Shown here piece by piece: positions 23,555 through 32,740 of a DNA stretch of 64,000 nucleotides. Source of the stretch: Porphyra umbilicalis (Eukaryota > Rhodophyta > Bangiophyceae > Bangiales > Bangiaceae); NCBI GenBank assembly GCA_002049455.2, contig KV918825.1, positions 1-64,000 on the forward strand, written 5' to 3'. Both the position numbers and the translations under genes were made by a program. Under the pieces are notes generated by a model, which was not told the DNA's origin, did no database searches, and saw only the letters and a list, made by a program, of their open reading frames with translations. How positions within the stretch are numbered: position 1 is the first letter of the stretch; each line of letters begins with the position of its first letter.

Positions 23555-24304
23555 CGACGGCGCCGCGTCACGGACGGCAGCGGCAACCTCATCCACCAAC
23601 TCCACCGCCGGCGCGCCGCGCCCATTCAACCCGCTCCGCGCGCTGCCCGGCAAGACGCGGGCGGTGAGGAGGGCGACCCCCCCCCCCCGGCCCCCCCGTC
23701 GACCCCCCCGCCCCCCCCCAGCGGCAGCGGTCCGACAAGGCAACGAGCGACCGCAGCGCCGCGAGGCGGCCGAGTGCGCTCGGTGACGTGGCGACAAACG
23801 TGGCGAGCGCCGGGGCGCGGCGCGTGAGCGCGGCCGCCACGGCGGCGGCTTCGGCGCCGGGGGCTACGGCCGACGCAAACGCCTCGACGGCACCGCCGAC
23901 GGTGGTTGGGGCGAGGAGGCGGTTGGGGTCGGACGCGAGGGTGAGGATGGCGTCGAGAAGGGCGGTGGGGCCGCCGGGGGCCTCCCACGCGGCAACGGCG
24001 GCGGGGGGGGGAGGCGGGGGGGGGGAGGGAGTGCCGCAGGGGCTTCGACGCCGACCCCGGCGGCGGGTGGCGTCGCCCCATCGACGGCTGCCGCGGCAGC
24101 CACCGAGGCGGTCACGACGGCCGCGTGGAGGGCCCGCCGCAGCGCCGTGCCGGCGGCAGCGGTGAGCGCGTCGGGGGGGGTGCCGTCGGCGGCGGCGGCG
24201 GCGGCCGCCGCCCGCGTCGCGGCGACAATGGCGTCTGCGGTGGCGCGGGGGGGGATGACGTCGGTGAAGAGGGCGACTGGCGGTCGGGGGAGAGGAGGAG
24301 CCAT
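21903..24304 (-). CDS. unrecognised Ala-rich, helix-rich protein; two exons, frame breaks
   Basis: The product is unknown to me. From the start at 24304 (MAPPLPRPPVALFTDVIPP) exon 1 runs to 22871. An intron with CAG/GTACGT donor (22870) and CCCCCCACAG acceptor (22497) joins phase 0 to exon 2, which stops at 21903. Conserved-looking helical segments include LLDAILTLASDPNRLLAPTT, SLTADAPDARPLLAAIATLL, and after the intron LHRQTLAALAAAHP and SDNVYTAWASMTRAGKDVLM. This suggests an alpha-solenoid-like protein, which is inference only. The frame breaks twice. The first break is at the G9/G10 runs 24003-24025 (one base short). The second is at four C runs 23677-23719 (net two bases short). With those bases the model is 676 aa. 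Ala-rich tracts and a Gly/Pro-rich tail could be disordered. A hAT miniature element sits about 105 bp upstream of the start. Confidence 0.6.
22497..22870 (-). other. spliceosomal intron of the unrecognised gene at 21903-24304
   Basis: Donor CAG/GTACGTG and acceptor CCCCCCACAG on the minus strand, 374 bp. Both flanking exons are in phase 0 and open, which supports the model. Confidence 0.7.
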
Positions 24305-24410
24305 GGCTACAAAGAGCGCCGGTACAGCAGCAGGGGGCAAGGGCAGTGTGCACAACCCTGGTGCGCCAGACGGGGCGAGAGGGAGACGGTTGCCCCGGGC
24401 TGGTCAGAAC

Positions 24411-24795
24411 TTAAGGGTTGCACACGACGCCCCTATTTCGGGGGCGTCAGGGGCGCGCGACGGATAAGACGCCGTACTGACGCCCCATTAGGCAGCCAAA
24501 ACGCCCTCACGACGCCCCAAGTAGCACCCTCAATATTCACAATATCGTTAAGGTAGCACCCATATCAGGCTCTCATATATCATTTTTGTGTCCAGACTGG
24601 GTGCCTGTCCTCAACCAAGGTGCACAGCCGCCACCTGCTGAATCATGTGGACCCCCCTGAAAACTTCCTCTTCGCGACGCCTTGTTGACGCCCTTTTGAG
24701 TTGAGGTGTTAGGGGCGCACGACGCCCAAATGACGCCCTGGTGACGCCCTTAACGACGCCCTTAACGACGCCCCGGGCGTTCTGAGCAACCCTAG
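24411..24795 (+). mobile_element. hAT-type miniature element, copy 2
   Basis: A 385-bp relative of the element at 16011-16368, with ends GGGTTGCACACGACGCCC and, inverted, GGGTTGCTCAGAACGCCC. It is flanked by perfect 8-bp duplications GTCAGAAC at 24403-24410 and 24796-24803. It has no coding capacity. It lies about 105 bp from the start of the minus-strand gene at 24304, in its promoter region. Confidence 0.9.
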
Positions 24796-24918
24796 TCAGA
24801 ACGGCCAGCACTAATTTGTGTGCTTGGTGTGCATTGACGCCGTCAATTTAACGGGTCCTCTGCTGTTCGTTTCGAAGCTCCTACGTTCGGAATATCCCCT
24901 GGCCTTTAGGACAGGGTA

Positions 24919-26228
24919 TTGCTGACCTCCAAAAAATGGCGGTTGCAGAGTGGTTGCAATCATTCAACAGCGTACGTGGACCAATGGAAACGCTAGGAAT
25001 CATGTGAGTTCCTTACACAGTCTCCTCATGCAGCTCTGGGCGCTGGAAACGCACATCAGGATCTCAAGAAATCTGGAGAAGTTGTTGATCTCATGAAAAA
25101 TCGATTGTCTGGCCCAGAACCCTCTCCATGCCCTCTTCAGACCCAAGCAAGCGTCCCAAAAATCTCAGGAAATCTCATTGTGGGTTGCAATGGCTCTGCG
25201 TGACCCCTGCAAGCAGGGTTGTCAGCGTTTGGTTTGGTTTGCCAAACATGAACGGAATTCAACCTGATTCACTTGAACGCTGGAGCGTTCAGGTTGAACG
25301 CAACATGTCAAAGGGCATACTTGTTCGGCGAAATACTTAGTATGCCACGTTTAATGTAGTTGAGATTGTGCTTGGAGAAGTCGGGTTGTCTGACTCGAGC
25401 TCCATCGAGTTGAGTCGCCACGCCGATGTAGCGTGCGCATAGCAGGCCTGCTGCAGTCCCGGCGACAGAGCCCTGCTTGCCTGCCCCACCACCGCGACAC
25501 AATCCAAACGAATGGTACGAGCCGACGCCAAGGCGACAACGTTGCCAGCCGCCTGGGCCTCCGCGCAGTAACGGAGACGGGGGGACCAAACAGAAAGGAC
25601 CAAACACCGATATGTGTAGACGGGGCGTTGAGGCCGAGTGGATGCCCCGTTGTCCGAGAAGCAGCTTGCTGCACTCCACGCAATCCTGGGTGCGACCACG
25701 ACCCATCCATCCTCCAGCCAAAAAGGCTATGATTCACGCACACGTTGACAGCAGATGAATCGATCTACGTACTCAGCGCCTAGGGTGCTACACAGCCGAT
25801 TGGCAACAGTTGACATCAAGGAGGGTCTGGGAGTAGAACTCTCAGCGCGACTGACCTGCAGGGGGTATCGCAACGAGGCAGTCAGAGCTGCCGCACAGCG
25901 CCGAACCACCTGGCTGATCAATTTGAAGTGGTCAACGAAAGCTCCTGTCTGCCCGGGCAATTAGTCATAAATATATCCAAGTCATTTGTCGTTTGGTTTG
26001 GTTCGTTTCTTGAAATCAACCTGATTCGTCGAACCATCTGTAGATTCAACATGAACTTACAACCCTGCCTGCAAGACACGTTGATTAGCTTGCAAGATTA
26101 CTGGCGGCAACTCTCGGCCAATAGTACGATCGTGGCTTGTCGAACAGCCAATCCGACTTCATTTCTATGCTGTGTCGTCGGTTCTGCCTGCCTTCTCTCT
26201 GCAACCGCCATTTCTTGGAGGTTAGTAA
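24919..26228. mobile_element. TA-flanked miniature element C, copy 1, split by a hAT element
   Basis: Ends are TTGCTGACCTCCAAAAAATG on the left and its near-perfect inverted copy on the right, each bordered by TA (24917-24918 and 26229-26230). TA flanks fit Tc1/mariner-like target sites, although other TA-users are possible. Without the nested hAT element (25214-26067 plus its 8-bp duplication) the element is 448 bp, close to the 438-bp copy at 50336-50773. It has no coding capacity. Confidence 0.85.
25214..26067. mobile_element. non-autonomous hAT element nested in element C
   Basis: An 854-bp element with ends CAGGGTTGTCAG and, inverted, CAGGGTTGTAAG. It is flanked by perfect 8-bp duplications CCTGCAAG at 25206-25213 and 26068-26075. 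Both subterminal regions contain TTTGGTTTGG and CAACCTGATTC blocks, probable transposase-binding repeats. Minus-strand frames of up to 137 codons lie inside but show no transposase motif. Confidence 0.9.
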
Positions 26229-26230
26229 TA

Positions 26231-28001
26231 CTACAGTCTTTCTCCAATGCTGTCCACCCTCTATGGCGATCGTACACCCAGAACGTAGCCCACATTTTTC
26301 GTGCAGAAGACGATGATCGGGAGCCACGATCGCCGTTGATTGTACCGTAGAGGCCGGTCGACCGCGCTCGTTGCTATCCCCCCCTGGACAAGAACGGAAG
26401 CGACAAGAATGGAGAAAGACTGTATCCAACATGCGCATAGGGGCCCCCATTCTAATTTTTTTGCGAGCTAGTGCACGTTGCGGGAGTACTTGCGAAAAAG
26501 CGGGGTGCACGCGGAGACCTCGTACGGCTCGTGCGGACGTCGCCGTACGTTGAGTCCGAAATGGTTAGAAGCGTCAACTTGCACACTATCCGTACATGTG
26601 TTTTTGCACGATGGCCGTACGTTGGGCGTTTGTGAGGTCCAACCATGTAGAAAGAGTTTTTTTTTCTCGTTCAGATGGCTTGAAACGGGGGGTCTGTGCT
26701 TCAGACGAGCTGGAAACGAGGATGCGTGCTGCATATGACCGCGTCGGTTGAGGAATTGAAGACGTAATTGGTGAAACATGCCCCTGAGATGCTCTGGACG
26801 GTGTTTTTGTTCTTCAAAATTTTGAACGCGCAGGAGAGGGCCAAGATCGGGGACAGCCGAGAGTCGTGGAATGTGGTGTGACCGCGGCGCGCAGTGACTG
26901 AAGCGGGCAGTCGCGAGTGGCTTGACGCAGCTGCCCGCGTGGTGCTGTGCGCGGACTTGTGACGAGGAGAGGGCGGCGTCGTGCGTGTGGCCCATGCGAG
27001 GGGGTGGTGGTGTCGCGGTGGCGGATCCGGCCGTGCGGGATGTCGCGCAACTGACCGCGCGCTACGTCGTGGGGGGAGGAGAACGGACAGGGGGGTGCGT
27101 TCGGGGGGCTGTGGAGGGGTTGAGGGGCCGTGGGGCTGGAGGGGGGGAGGGGTGAAGACGCCGCTGGCTAGCCGGTGGCAGCCCCTACGGCGGCGACGGC
27201 GGACCCTGCGCCCGCGCCCCCTGCTGCGATAGGCTTGCTACCGTCGCCACCGTCGCCGCCACCGCCCCCGTCGCTGTCGCCGCCGCCGCCGCCGCCGACC
27301 GCCATCGCGGCGTGGTCGACCGCCGCGTGGCGCCCGGGTTCGGCAAGTGCTTACACGCCCCGGCTCGGGGCTCCACGCCGGAAAAAAGGGGATGACTCTC
27401 TGTACTCATGATGGATAGGGTCCAATGGGGTGATAAGTGGAAGCTGCTGATGTGTGGCTGAACCGCTCGAAGACCCGCCTCGATGCCTGGGGGAATTGCC
27501 GCGAGGGTGCGTGTCCAAAAATCCAACCACGTACGGGCACAAGAATAAAACAGCGGCAGACGATGCCAACGAGCCGGGTGGGGACTTCCCCAACAGTATG
27601 TACAGATGTTCCCACTCCCCAGTTTCGCCTCAATAAGCCCCACTACTCGACCCGCACCCCAAAGAAACATTCAGAGCAAGAAAAAGACAACAGGAGCGCC
27701 TCACTGCACATCGCGAAATTGAGCAAAACGAGCTCCAACGGATTGCTTCTGGGTTTCTCTGCACTTCTGGTCATGACATTCTACTTGGTGCTGGTAACAG
27801 ATAACGTACACCCAACTTCTCGACCTTGGTGCAGCGATCTGCTTTGTGATGTTTTCAATACAGGTTGATGAGGACAGGTAGACACGTCCTGAGACATCTT
27901 GCAAGCGATTCAATAAGGATTGGGAGCCCACCTCTGCAACGTCTCCCCTTCAGCAATGTTCTGGCAGTCGCTAATATGATGGCCTGCACGTCGGTGGCCT
28001 C
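26231..28001. other. stretch with weak coding hints only
   Basis: 26240-26830 is AT-richer with nothing recognised. At 26922-27155 (+) an open frame has a plausible helical segment (VRDVAQLTARYVVGGGERT). It is followed by a Pro-rich frame at 27175-27411. No splice links or domains could be established. 27420-28000 is of mixed composition without support for a gene. Confidence 0.4.
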
Positions 28002-28617
28002 ATGGAAAGAAAACGACGCATACTAGCGCTCCGTTTACTTCTCCCGCTCAAGGCCCCGTGCACCCCGCCCACCGTCCCCGCTGCCAGCCCCCCCTCCCCG
28101 TGCCTCACCGCGCAGCCGGGCCACCACGGCGGCCACCGCCGCCACAACCGCCACACACATCCCCGCCGCCGTCACCGCCGCCGCCGCCAGGCACTCTTCC
28201 CCACGACGCCCACGTCCAACACCGCAACCACCGTCACCACAGCGGCCACTGCGCACTCCCGATGCCACCACAGCACACCCCCGCTGCCGCAACCGCCGCC
28301 GCCGCTCACAGCTCCCCAACCCGTTCCCCACTGCCCACCCGGGTTGTCGCCATCGCCGCCGCCACGGTCTCATCCCCACGCTCCGAACACGGCCGTTCCC
28401 CCTTCCCCCGGTCCCCCTCCCTCGCCACCGCCATGGCCGCATCCCTACGCTCCCCCCACGCCCGGTCCTCCTTCCCCCGATACCCCTCCCTCGCCACCGC
28501 CACGGCCTCATCCCCACGCTCCCCCCACGCCCGCTCCCCCTTCCCCTGGTTCGCCTCCTCCCGCTCCCCCTCCCCCTGGCCCCTCCCCCCCGCCGGCCCG
28601 TTGCAGGGGAAAGAAAG
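28002..28617 (+). CDS. putative secreted proline-rich (extensin-like) protein, first exon
   Basis: From ATG 28002 the first residues look like a signal peptide: basic MERKRR, then hydrophobic ILALRLLLPL, then Ala/Pro. The rest is Pro/His/Thr/Ser-rich. About three 23-residue repeats of the type PPSPPPRPHPHAPPTP lie at roughly 28360-28560, and a PPPAPPPPGPSPPP block precedes RCRGKK. Such compositions are typical of wall or matrix glycoproteins rich in hydroxyproline. The sequence AAAG/GTGAGT at 28617-28623 is a strong splice donor, so this is probably not the whole gene, but no next exon was found. The frame also continues to a stop at 28634. The complementary strand reads as Gly/Arg-rich and is less protein-like. 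Confidence 0.4.
28360..28600. repeat. 69-bp tandem repeat in the Pro-rich exon
   Basis: About three units of 69 bp encode the 23-residue Pro-rich repeats, followed by a degenerate fourth. The period keeps the plus-strand frame. Confidence 0.6.
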
Positions 28618-28735
28618 GTGAGTCGCGGACATAGAAAAGGCAGAGAGCGCCCAGCCGTGGCCGAGGGGGTACGCTGCGGGGGTGCACCCGGTGACGGCGG
28701 CTGTCAGCAACGAGCTGTGCCGACCTCCCGCCCAC

Positions 28736-28837
28736 CTTGCCTGGAGGCGTGAGGTTCCACTCGGGCAGGAAGCCCCGGCCGTCGTTGCTGAGGGGTGCCT
28801 TTCTGATTGTCTCGAGACAGCGCATAATTTCACCCGG
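28736..28837 (-). CDS. candidate internal exon of an unknown minus-strand gene
   Basis: On the minus strand an acceptor (CTCCCACAG, AG at 28839-28838) is followed by exactly 34 codons and a donor AAG/GTGGGC (28735). The encoded segment contains PGEIMRCLETIRKAPLSN and ends GFLPEWNLTPPGK. This is ordinary, well-mixed protein sequence unlike the surrounding low-complexity frames. I do not recognise it. It overlaps the presumed intron of the plus-strand Pro-rich gene, so at least one of the two models is incomplete. It could be a downstream exon of the gene at 29463-30592. Confidence 0.35.
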
Positions 28838-28889
28838 CTGTGGGAGCACGCCGACGCTTTGTTTGAGGCGCCGCTCGAGCGGCGCTATT

Positions 28890-28970
28890 TGCATGCAAAG
28901 GGGGCGGCCCTGCATGCAGGGGGGCGGCCCTGCATGCAGAGGTGCGGCCCTGCATGCAGGGCCGCCCCCG
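28890..28970. repeat. tandem palindromic repeat
   Basis: Four units around CGGCCCTGCATGCAGGG follow each other, about 24 bp apart. Each contains the palindrome CCTGCATGCAGG, so the array can form alternative hairpins. Confidence 0.7.
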
Positions 28971-29462
28971 GCGGCCATGGCCTGCCGGCGAGAGAGGCAG
29001 AGGTGATTGTCGCGGCGGGAAAGGGGGGGGGGGGGAGACGACGTGCGCGGGCGGCGACGCGCAACCGGCCGCGGCGGCGGCGGCGCCCGTGGCGGACAGC
29101 GCGCCGTACTGTAATGCGTCGGCGACCGCCTCCCCCCGCGTCCCCCCAGCGCCTCCCCCTCAATCACCCCCCCCTGCCCCTCCCCCCCTGTCGACACATC
29201 AGAGGCTCCTCCAGGTGGCTCCGGGAGAGATAAAATATGGTCTAGGAGGTCTTGTAGCGACTTCCTACTCTTTCTGTTGTGAGGGAGTGAACGGGATATG
29301 GTGGATCAAGAGCTCTTTTCTTGCCGTGAACCATGCAGCAAAAAACAGATCCCGACACCAGGTTTAATTTGGCACCCAGAGCTTCGCTCACCAGAGTTCT
29401 CCCAATGCCTCTTGTGAACACAACATTTTCCTTCCACAATCACCTGCCAGTTGGCGGAGCGT
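28971..29462. other. stretch without a recognisable gene
   Basis: GC-rich up to about 29220, then AT-richer. Arg/Pro frames only; I see no motif, repeat end or RNA gene. Confidence 0.4.
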
Positions 29463-30592
29463 TTACAAGGTCGCTAGATGTTTTTGCGATGTGCAGTTCT
29501 GGCGAAACACGCACGAAGGCAGCCAACAACGATGGGCCGCCGTCGATCCGCCACGGCCACGGCGCATTCCCATTGGCGGCTGCGGCAGTGGCGACGCCGC
29601 CCTCACGGGGGACAACCAGTGGGTATTGTAACCGCGCGTCATCTGGGCCTCGGACGTGGACGCCTCTTCCTTGGACGCCGTCGGGGCGGCCACCTTCTCC
29701 TCCGTATTCGTAGGCTCGGACTTGGACACGGATGCCTCCTCCTTGGACGCCGTCGGCGCCGCCTCCTTCTCCTCCGCAGTGGCGGGCTCGGACTTAGTGG
29801 GCGCCGGCGTCGGCGCCACCTCCTTCTCCTCCGCAGCAGTAGGCTCGGCCTTGGTGAACGCCGGCGTCGGTGCCGCCTCCTTCTCCTCCGCAGGAGCAGG
29901 CTCAGCCTTTGTGGGTATCGGCGACGGTGTCGTTCGGACGGCCTCGGCTTCTGCTTCCTTGCCCGACCCCCCCTCGGGGGCGTGTGGCCCCATCGGGTAG
30001 TCGATGACTGTCTTTTCCAATGCGCACGCGGTCCCCTCCCGCATCGTCCAGCGCGTCGACGCGCACTACTCGCACCACTTGTCACCGAAAAGGTCGCAGT
30101 GGTACGACGTGCGCGACGCCGTGCTACGAGTGAAAGTGCCGGGAGCCGACCGGACGGGGAGCACCAACGGAGCCGCCGCCACCTTGGTGGCATTGCACTC
30201 GCACCCAGAGGCGATGGTAAGGGTTGCAGACCACTCGTAGCCAGCGGGATCGCTGGCGTTCAGGCTCTATGGGGGAGCAACGAGGCCAGCGGAGGCATCA
30301 ACACGGTGGGCAGGCGGTAAGCAGAAAAGATCCACAGGCGCACACAATCACGGCGGGAAAAAAGGAGGCAACCAACGTGGGACGTGTTAGCAAGAGGTTT
30401 CCAGATTCATGGACTCTGACCCTTCGTTCCAGCGCCCGAAACAAACATCTGGCGGCAGTGCGCCCGGCTGTGCTGGTGCAACAAGCACAGTCACCACACC
30501 CACCCACACAAGCGTACCGTAAACGCGCGAAGGACCAGCAGGGTGTCCACGGGGGTGGTGTACCCCCCACCGCCTTGCACGCATCCGACGTG
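29463..30592 (-). CDS. unknown spliced gene with Cys-bearing part and Glu/Lys/Pro-rich tail
   Basis: Two exons join in phase 0. The first ends at 30518 with YTTPVDTLLVLRAFT. An intron follows: donor ACG/GTACGC at 30517, acceptor TTGCTCCCCCATAG ending 30267, 251 bp. The next exon begins at 30266 with SLNASDPAGYEWSATLTIA, then GCECNATK and YHCDLFGDKWCE. Paired cysteines and NAS/NAT sites suggest a secreted or lumenal protein, but I do not recognise a family. A TAG at 30068-30066 ends this part. The same frame then stays open for over 190 codons, with three or four repeats like TKAEPTAAEEKEVAPTPAP, to 29463. Either the TAG is the true stop and the rest is untranslated, or it is a mutation, or splicing avoids it. 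The 5' end is unresolved: a TGA in frame at 30595 implies an acceptor just inside 30592-30570. Confidence 0.45.
30267..30517 (-). other. spliceosomal intron of the unknown gene at 29463-30592
   Basis: Minus-strand donor GTACGC and a pyrimidine-rich acceptor CTCCCCCATAG, 251 bp. Both flanking frames are open and join in phase 0. Confidence 0.55.
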
Positions 30593-30595
30593 TCA

Positions 30596-31010
30596 CCCAT
30601 GGGACAGTCTGAGCGCCGGGCCGGGGCGCCGGGGGGGAGGGTAAAAAAAGCAGCTCAATAGAAACAAAAGCAGTAGCACGCGGCAAGTTAGAGACAAGCC
30701 TTCCGCGGAACCCCACGGCGCTGTGTGCCCGCTAAAGGGGCCGAACCCCTCACGGGTGGCAGTCCCTACGAGCCCCCCTTCGCACCATCCACGTGTCGGT
30801 TGCAGTCGCGCGGCCGCAGCATCCCACATTCCCCACCCCCCGCCCTCCCCCGACCACGTACTCTTCATTGACGTGCTGGCCACCGCACCCCGCTCGGACG
30901 TGTCCGCTACCTTCCACCCCAGCTCTCCCATCGCCGCAGAGGGGAGCGAAAAGGACTTGACGCCCACCCCCGACGACGCCGCCGTCGACAGCCCCACGCC
31001 CCCCCCGCCA
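30596..31010 (-). other. possible upstream exon region of the unknown gene
   Basis: The minus-strand frame 31027-30593 contains ordinary-looking sequence (VKSFSLPSAAMGELGWKVAD) and then a Leu/Phe-rich stretch. That stretch probably reflects a pyrimidine tract before a splice acceptor rather than a membrane helix. It could be an earlier exon of the gene at 29463-30592, but no donor could be fixed. Confidence 0.25.
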
Positions 31011-31140
31011 CGGCAACATGGCTGCAAGTGCCCCCGTGCGTGTTCGCGGCCATGGAGCCGGCCGGCCTACCCGGTATCCATGCGTCGCCGAGCGCGCCAC
31101 CGCCCTGAAGGACAGGGTATTGCACGCACGTGCCTGAAAT
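31011..31140 (-). mobile_element. truncated copy of GC-rich element E
   Basis: Read on the minus strand from 31140, this matches the first 130 bp of the larger repeats at 49175 and 54388, starting CAGGCACGTGCGTGCAATAC. Similarity stops near 31011, within the unknown minus-strand gene region. Confidence 0.7.
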
Positions 31141-32740
31141 TTAGTTGTACTCCAAGACGCTGGCAAGAACTGCCCTGTGATTATTTGTGTCGCGTGCAAT
31201 TTCAGGACAGCCAAAGTTCATACGGGTAGTGGCCCGACTTTAATAGACCGACGGTTATTGCCGGTCGACACTCCGCTACAACCGCTGGGTGATCTCGCAA
31301 AGATGTTTCACGACGTCAATCGGGGCTTGCTCCCCATTGTTGGGGCTGTTTGTCTAGGTGTGACCCTTGGGGGTCAGACCTCCTATTGCTGATCCCCAAA
31401 ATTTGTCCTGGTGGACAGAGACTGACTTGCGGACCGACATTTTCCACCAATCAGATACGCCCCTGGGACTGACTTGGTCCTCCTGATTGCTTACATGTGC
31501 CCATACAGCCTGGAAATCGACATCAGCTTCTCTTCTTTTCTGCACTTCTGGCCAGGAGAGAGTAGAAAATCTCAAGATCTCGCGTGGGCAGCTTGCTCTC
31601 TACCAAGAAAAGCGGATCAAGCGGCAACAAACAGTGAGTTCTGCTCGATGCAAGGTCCTAGAACTTAATGCGGGCTTTCTATTGGCTTGGATGCCTTCTT
31701 ACTGTCGTTTTCAGCCAATAGAGTGCTCTTATTCAGAGTCAGTCTCTGTCTCTGTTCCGCAGGACAAAATTCGGGGATCAGCAATACATCTCCTTTGGAG
31801 TCGTAAACAATATGAGTGTCCCAGCAATCCTGGGAACTTCCTTTTTAGATGTCGCAACCAAGAACATTGCAACTCAGCAGCAATATGCGGAACTCCTCAA
31901 CGGCAACAAGGTGCCGATCAAGAGAAGGGGAGCCCCCAGGGGGCGCCCCGATACCTCTATCTCAGTGGTCTGTGCTTGCCCCGAGGCAGCTTCGGCTCAG
32001 CTGAAGCCGGCCCGAAAGACCTGGGTTCAACCCGGGACAATCGCTCGTGTTCCCGTAAGGAGTACCTGAATGGGGCATGAACTCGTGAAAGGGTGACCCG
32101 CCTTCTACCATGAGCATGGCATACAAGTCGCCCATGGCCCCGCCATCATGATGGAGAATGAGCCAGTAATCATTGAGGTTATTCACCTGGGTGTCACGCC
32201 GGTACGGTTAACGACAGATACGACCATCGGGTATATCGACGCCCATGAGGGGCCGACCTGCGAGGTCTCGGAGAGCGAGCTCAAAGAGCTCGCTACGCCA
32301 CCGAAGGGGGTAGAGGAGCCTCCTCTCCTTGAGTTAAACGGTTCGTCGGTGCCGACGGAGTGGTCGGGGGCCGTGAAGGCCCTCCTACACAAGCATTTCT
32401 CTCCATGAAAGGGGAAGCTTGGCTTGAGTCCGAGGTGTGGAACACCGGATCCGACTGAAACCCGGGGCTGTTCCTGTGAGACAGCACCCCTATAAGGCCG
32501 GGCCTATGGCCCGGGAGAGAGAAAAAGCGGAATTCGAGCGTATGCGCTCGATGGAAGTGATTGAACCCGCAAGCGGGGAATGGGCTAGCTCCGTCGTAGT
32601 GGTGCCAAAGCCGGATGGCTCGGTACACTTCTGTATCGATTACAGAAAGCTCAACTTGATGACTATAAAGGATTCTTACCGCATCCCACGGATGTATGAG
32701 TGTATAGACTCCTTGGGGGACGCCAGGGTGTTCTCTACCC
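31141..32740 (+). pseudogene. Ty3/gypsy pol remnant: protease and start of reverse transcriptase
   Basis: An aspartic protease N-terminal half lies at about 31200-31383, with HTGSG where DTGSG is expected. Its C-terminal half (ILGTSFLDV) follows at about 31790-31930, after a miniature element that splits the domain. At 32148-32408 a frame with typical linker sequence ends in TGA. A reverse transcriptase start (WASSVVVVPKPDG, then CIDYRKLN) follows at about 32580-32720 and breaks off after GDARVFS near 32740, before the catalytic YxDD motif. Several frame changes and stops make it non-functional. The DNA is unusually rich in perfect short hairpins (see the hairpin region entry). It differs from the fuller element at 57391 onward. 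Confidence 0.8.
31386..31784 (+). mobile_element. TA-flanked miniature element B, intact copy in the protease gene
   Basis: A 399-bp element with long inverted ends, TTGCTGATCCCCAAAATTTG on the left and its near-perfect inverted copy on the right (about 40 bp matching with small gaps). It is bordered by TA at 31384-31385 and 31785-31786. It interrupts the protease of a Ty3/gypsy remnant. Removing it with one TA makes the reading frame continuous, which fixes the boundaries exactly. It has no coding capacity. The other copy is at 49121-50235, in opposite orientation. Confidence 0.92.

Noticed and set aside
24411..24417. TTAA at the left end of the miniature element as a piggyBac-type site
   Set aside because: No TTAA at the right end, while the 8-bp duplication GTCAGAAC is perfect on both sides.
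31995..32040. GGGTTCAACCCGG resembling a tRNA T arm
   Set aside because: No acceptor, D or anticodon arms around it; it is one of the retroelement hairpins.
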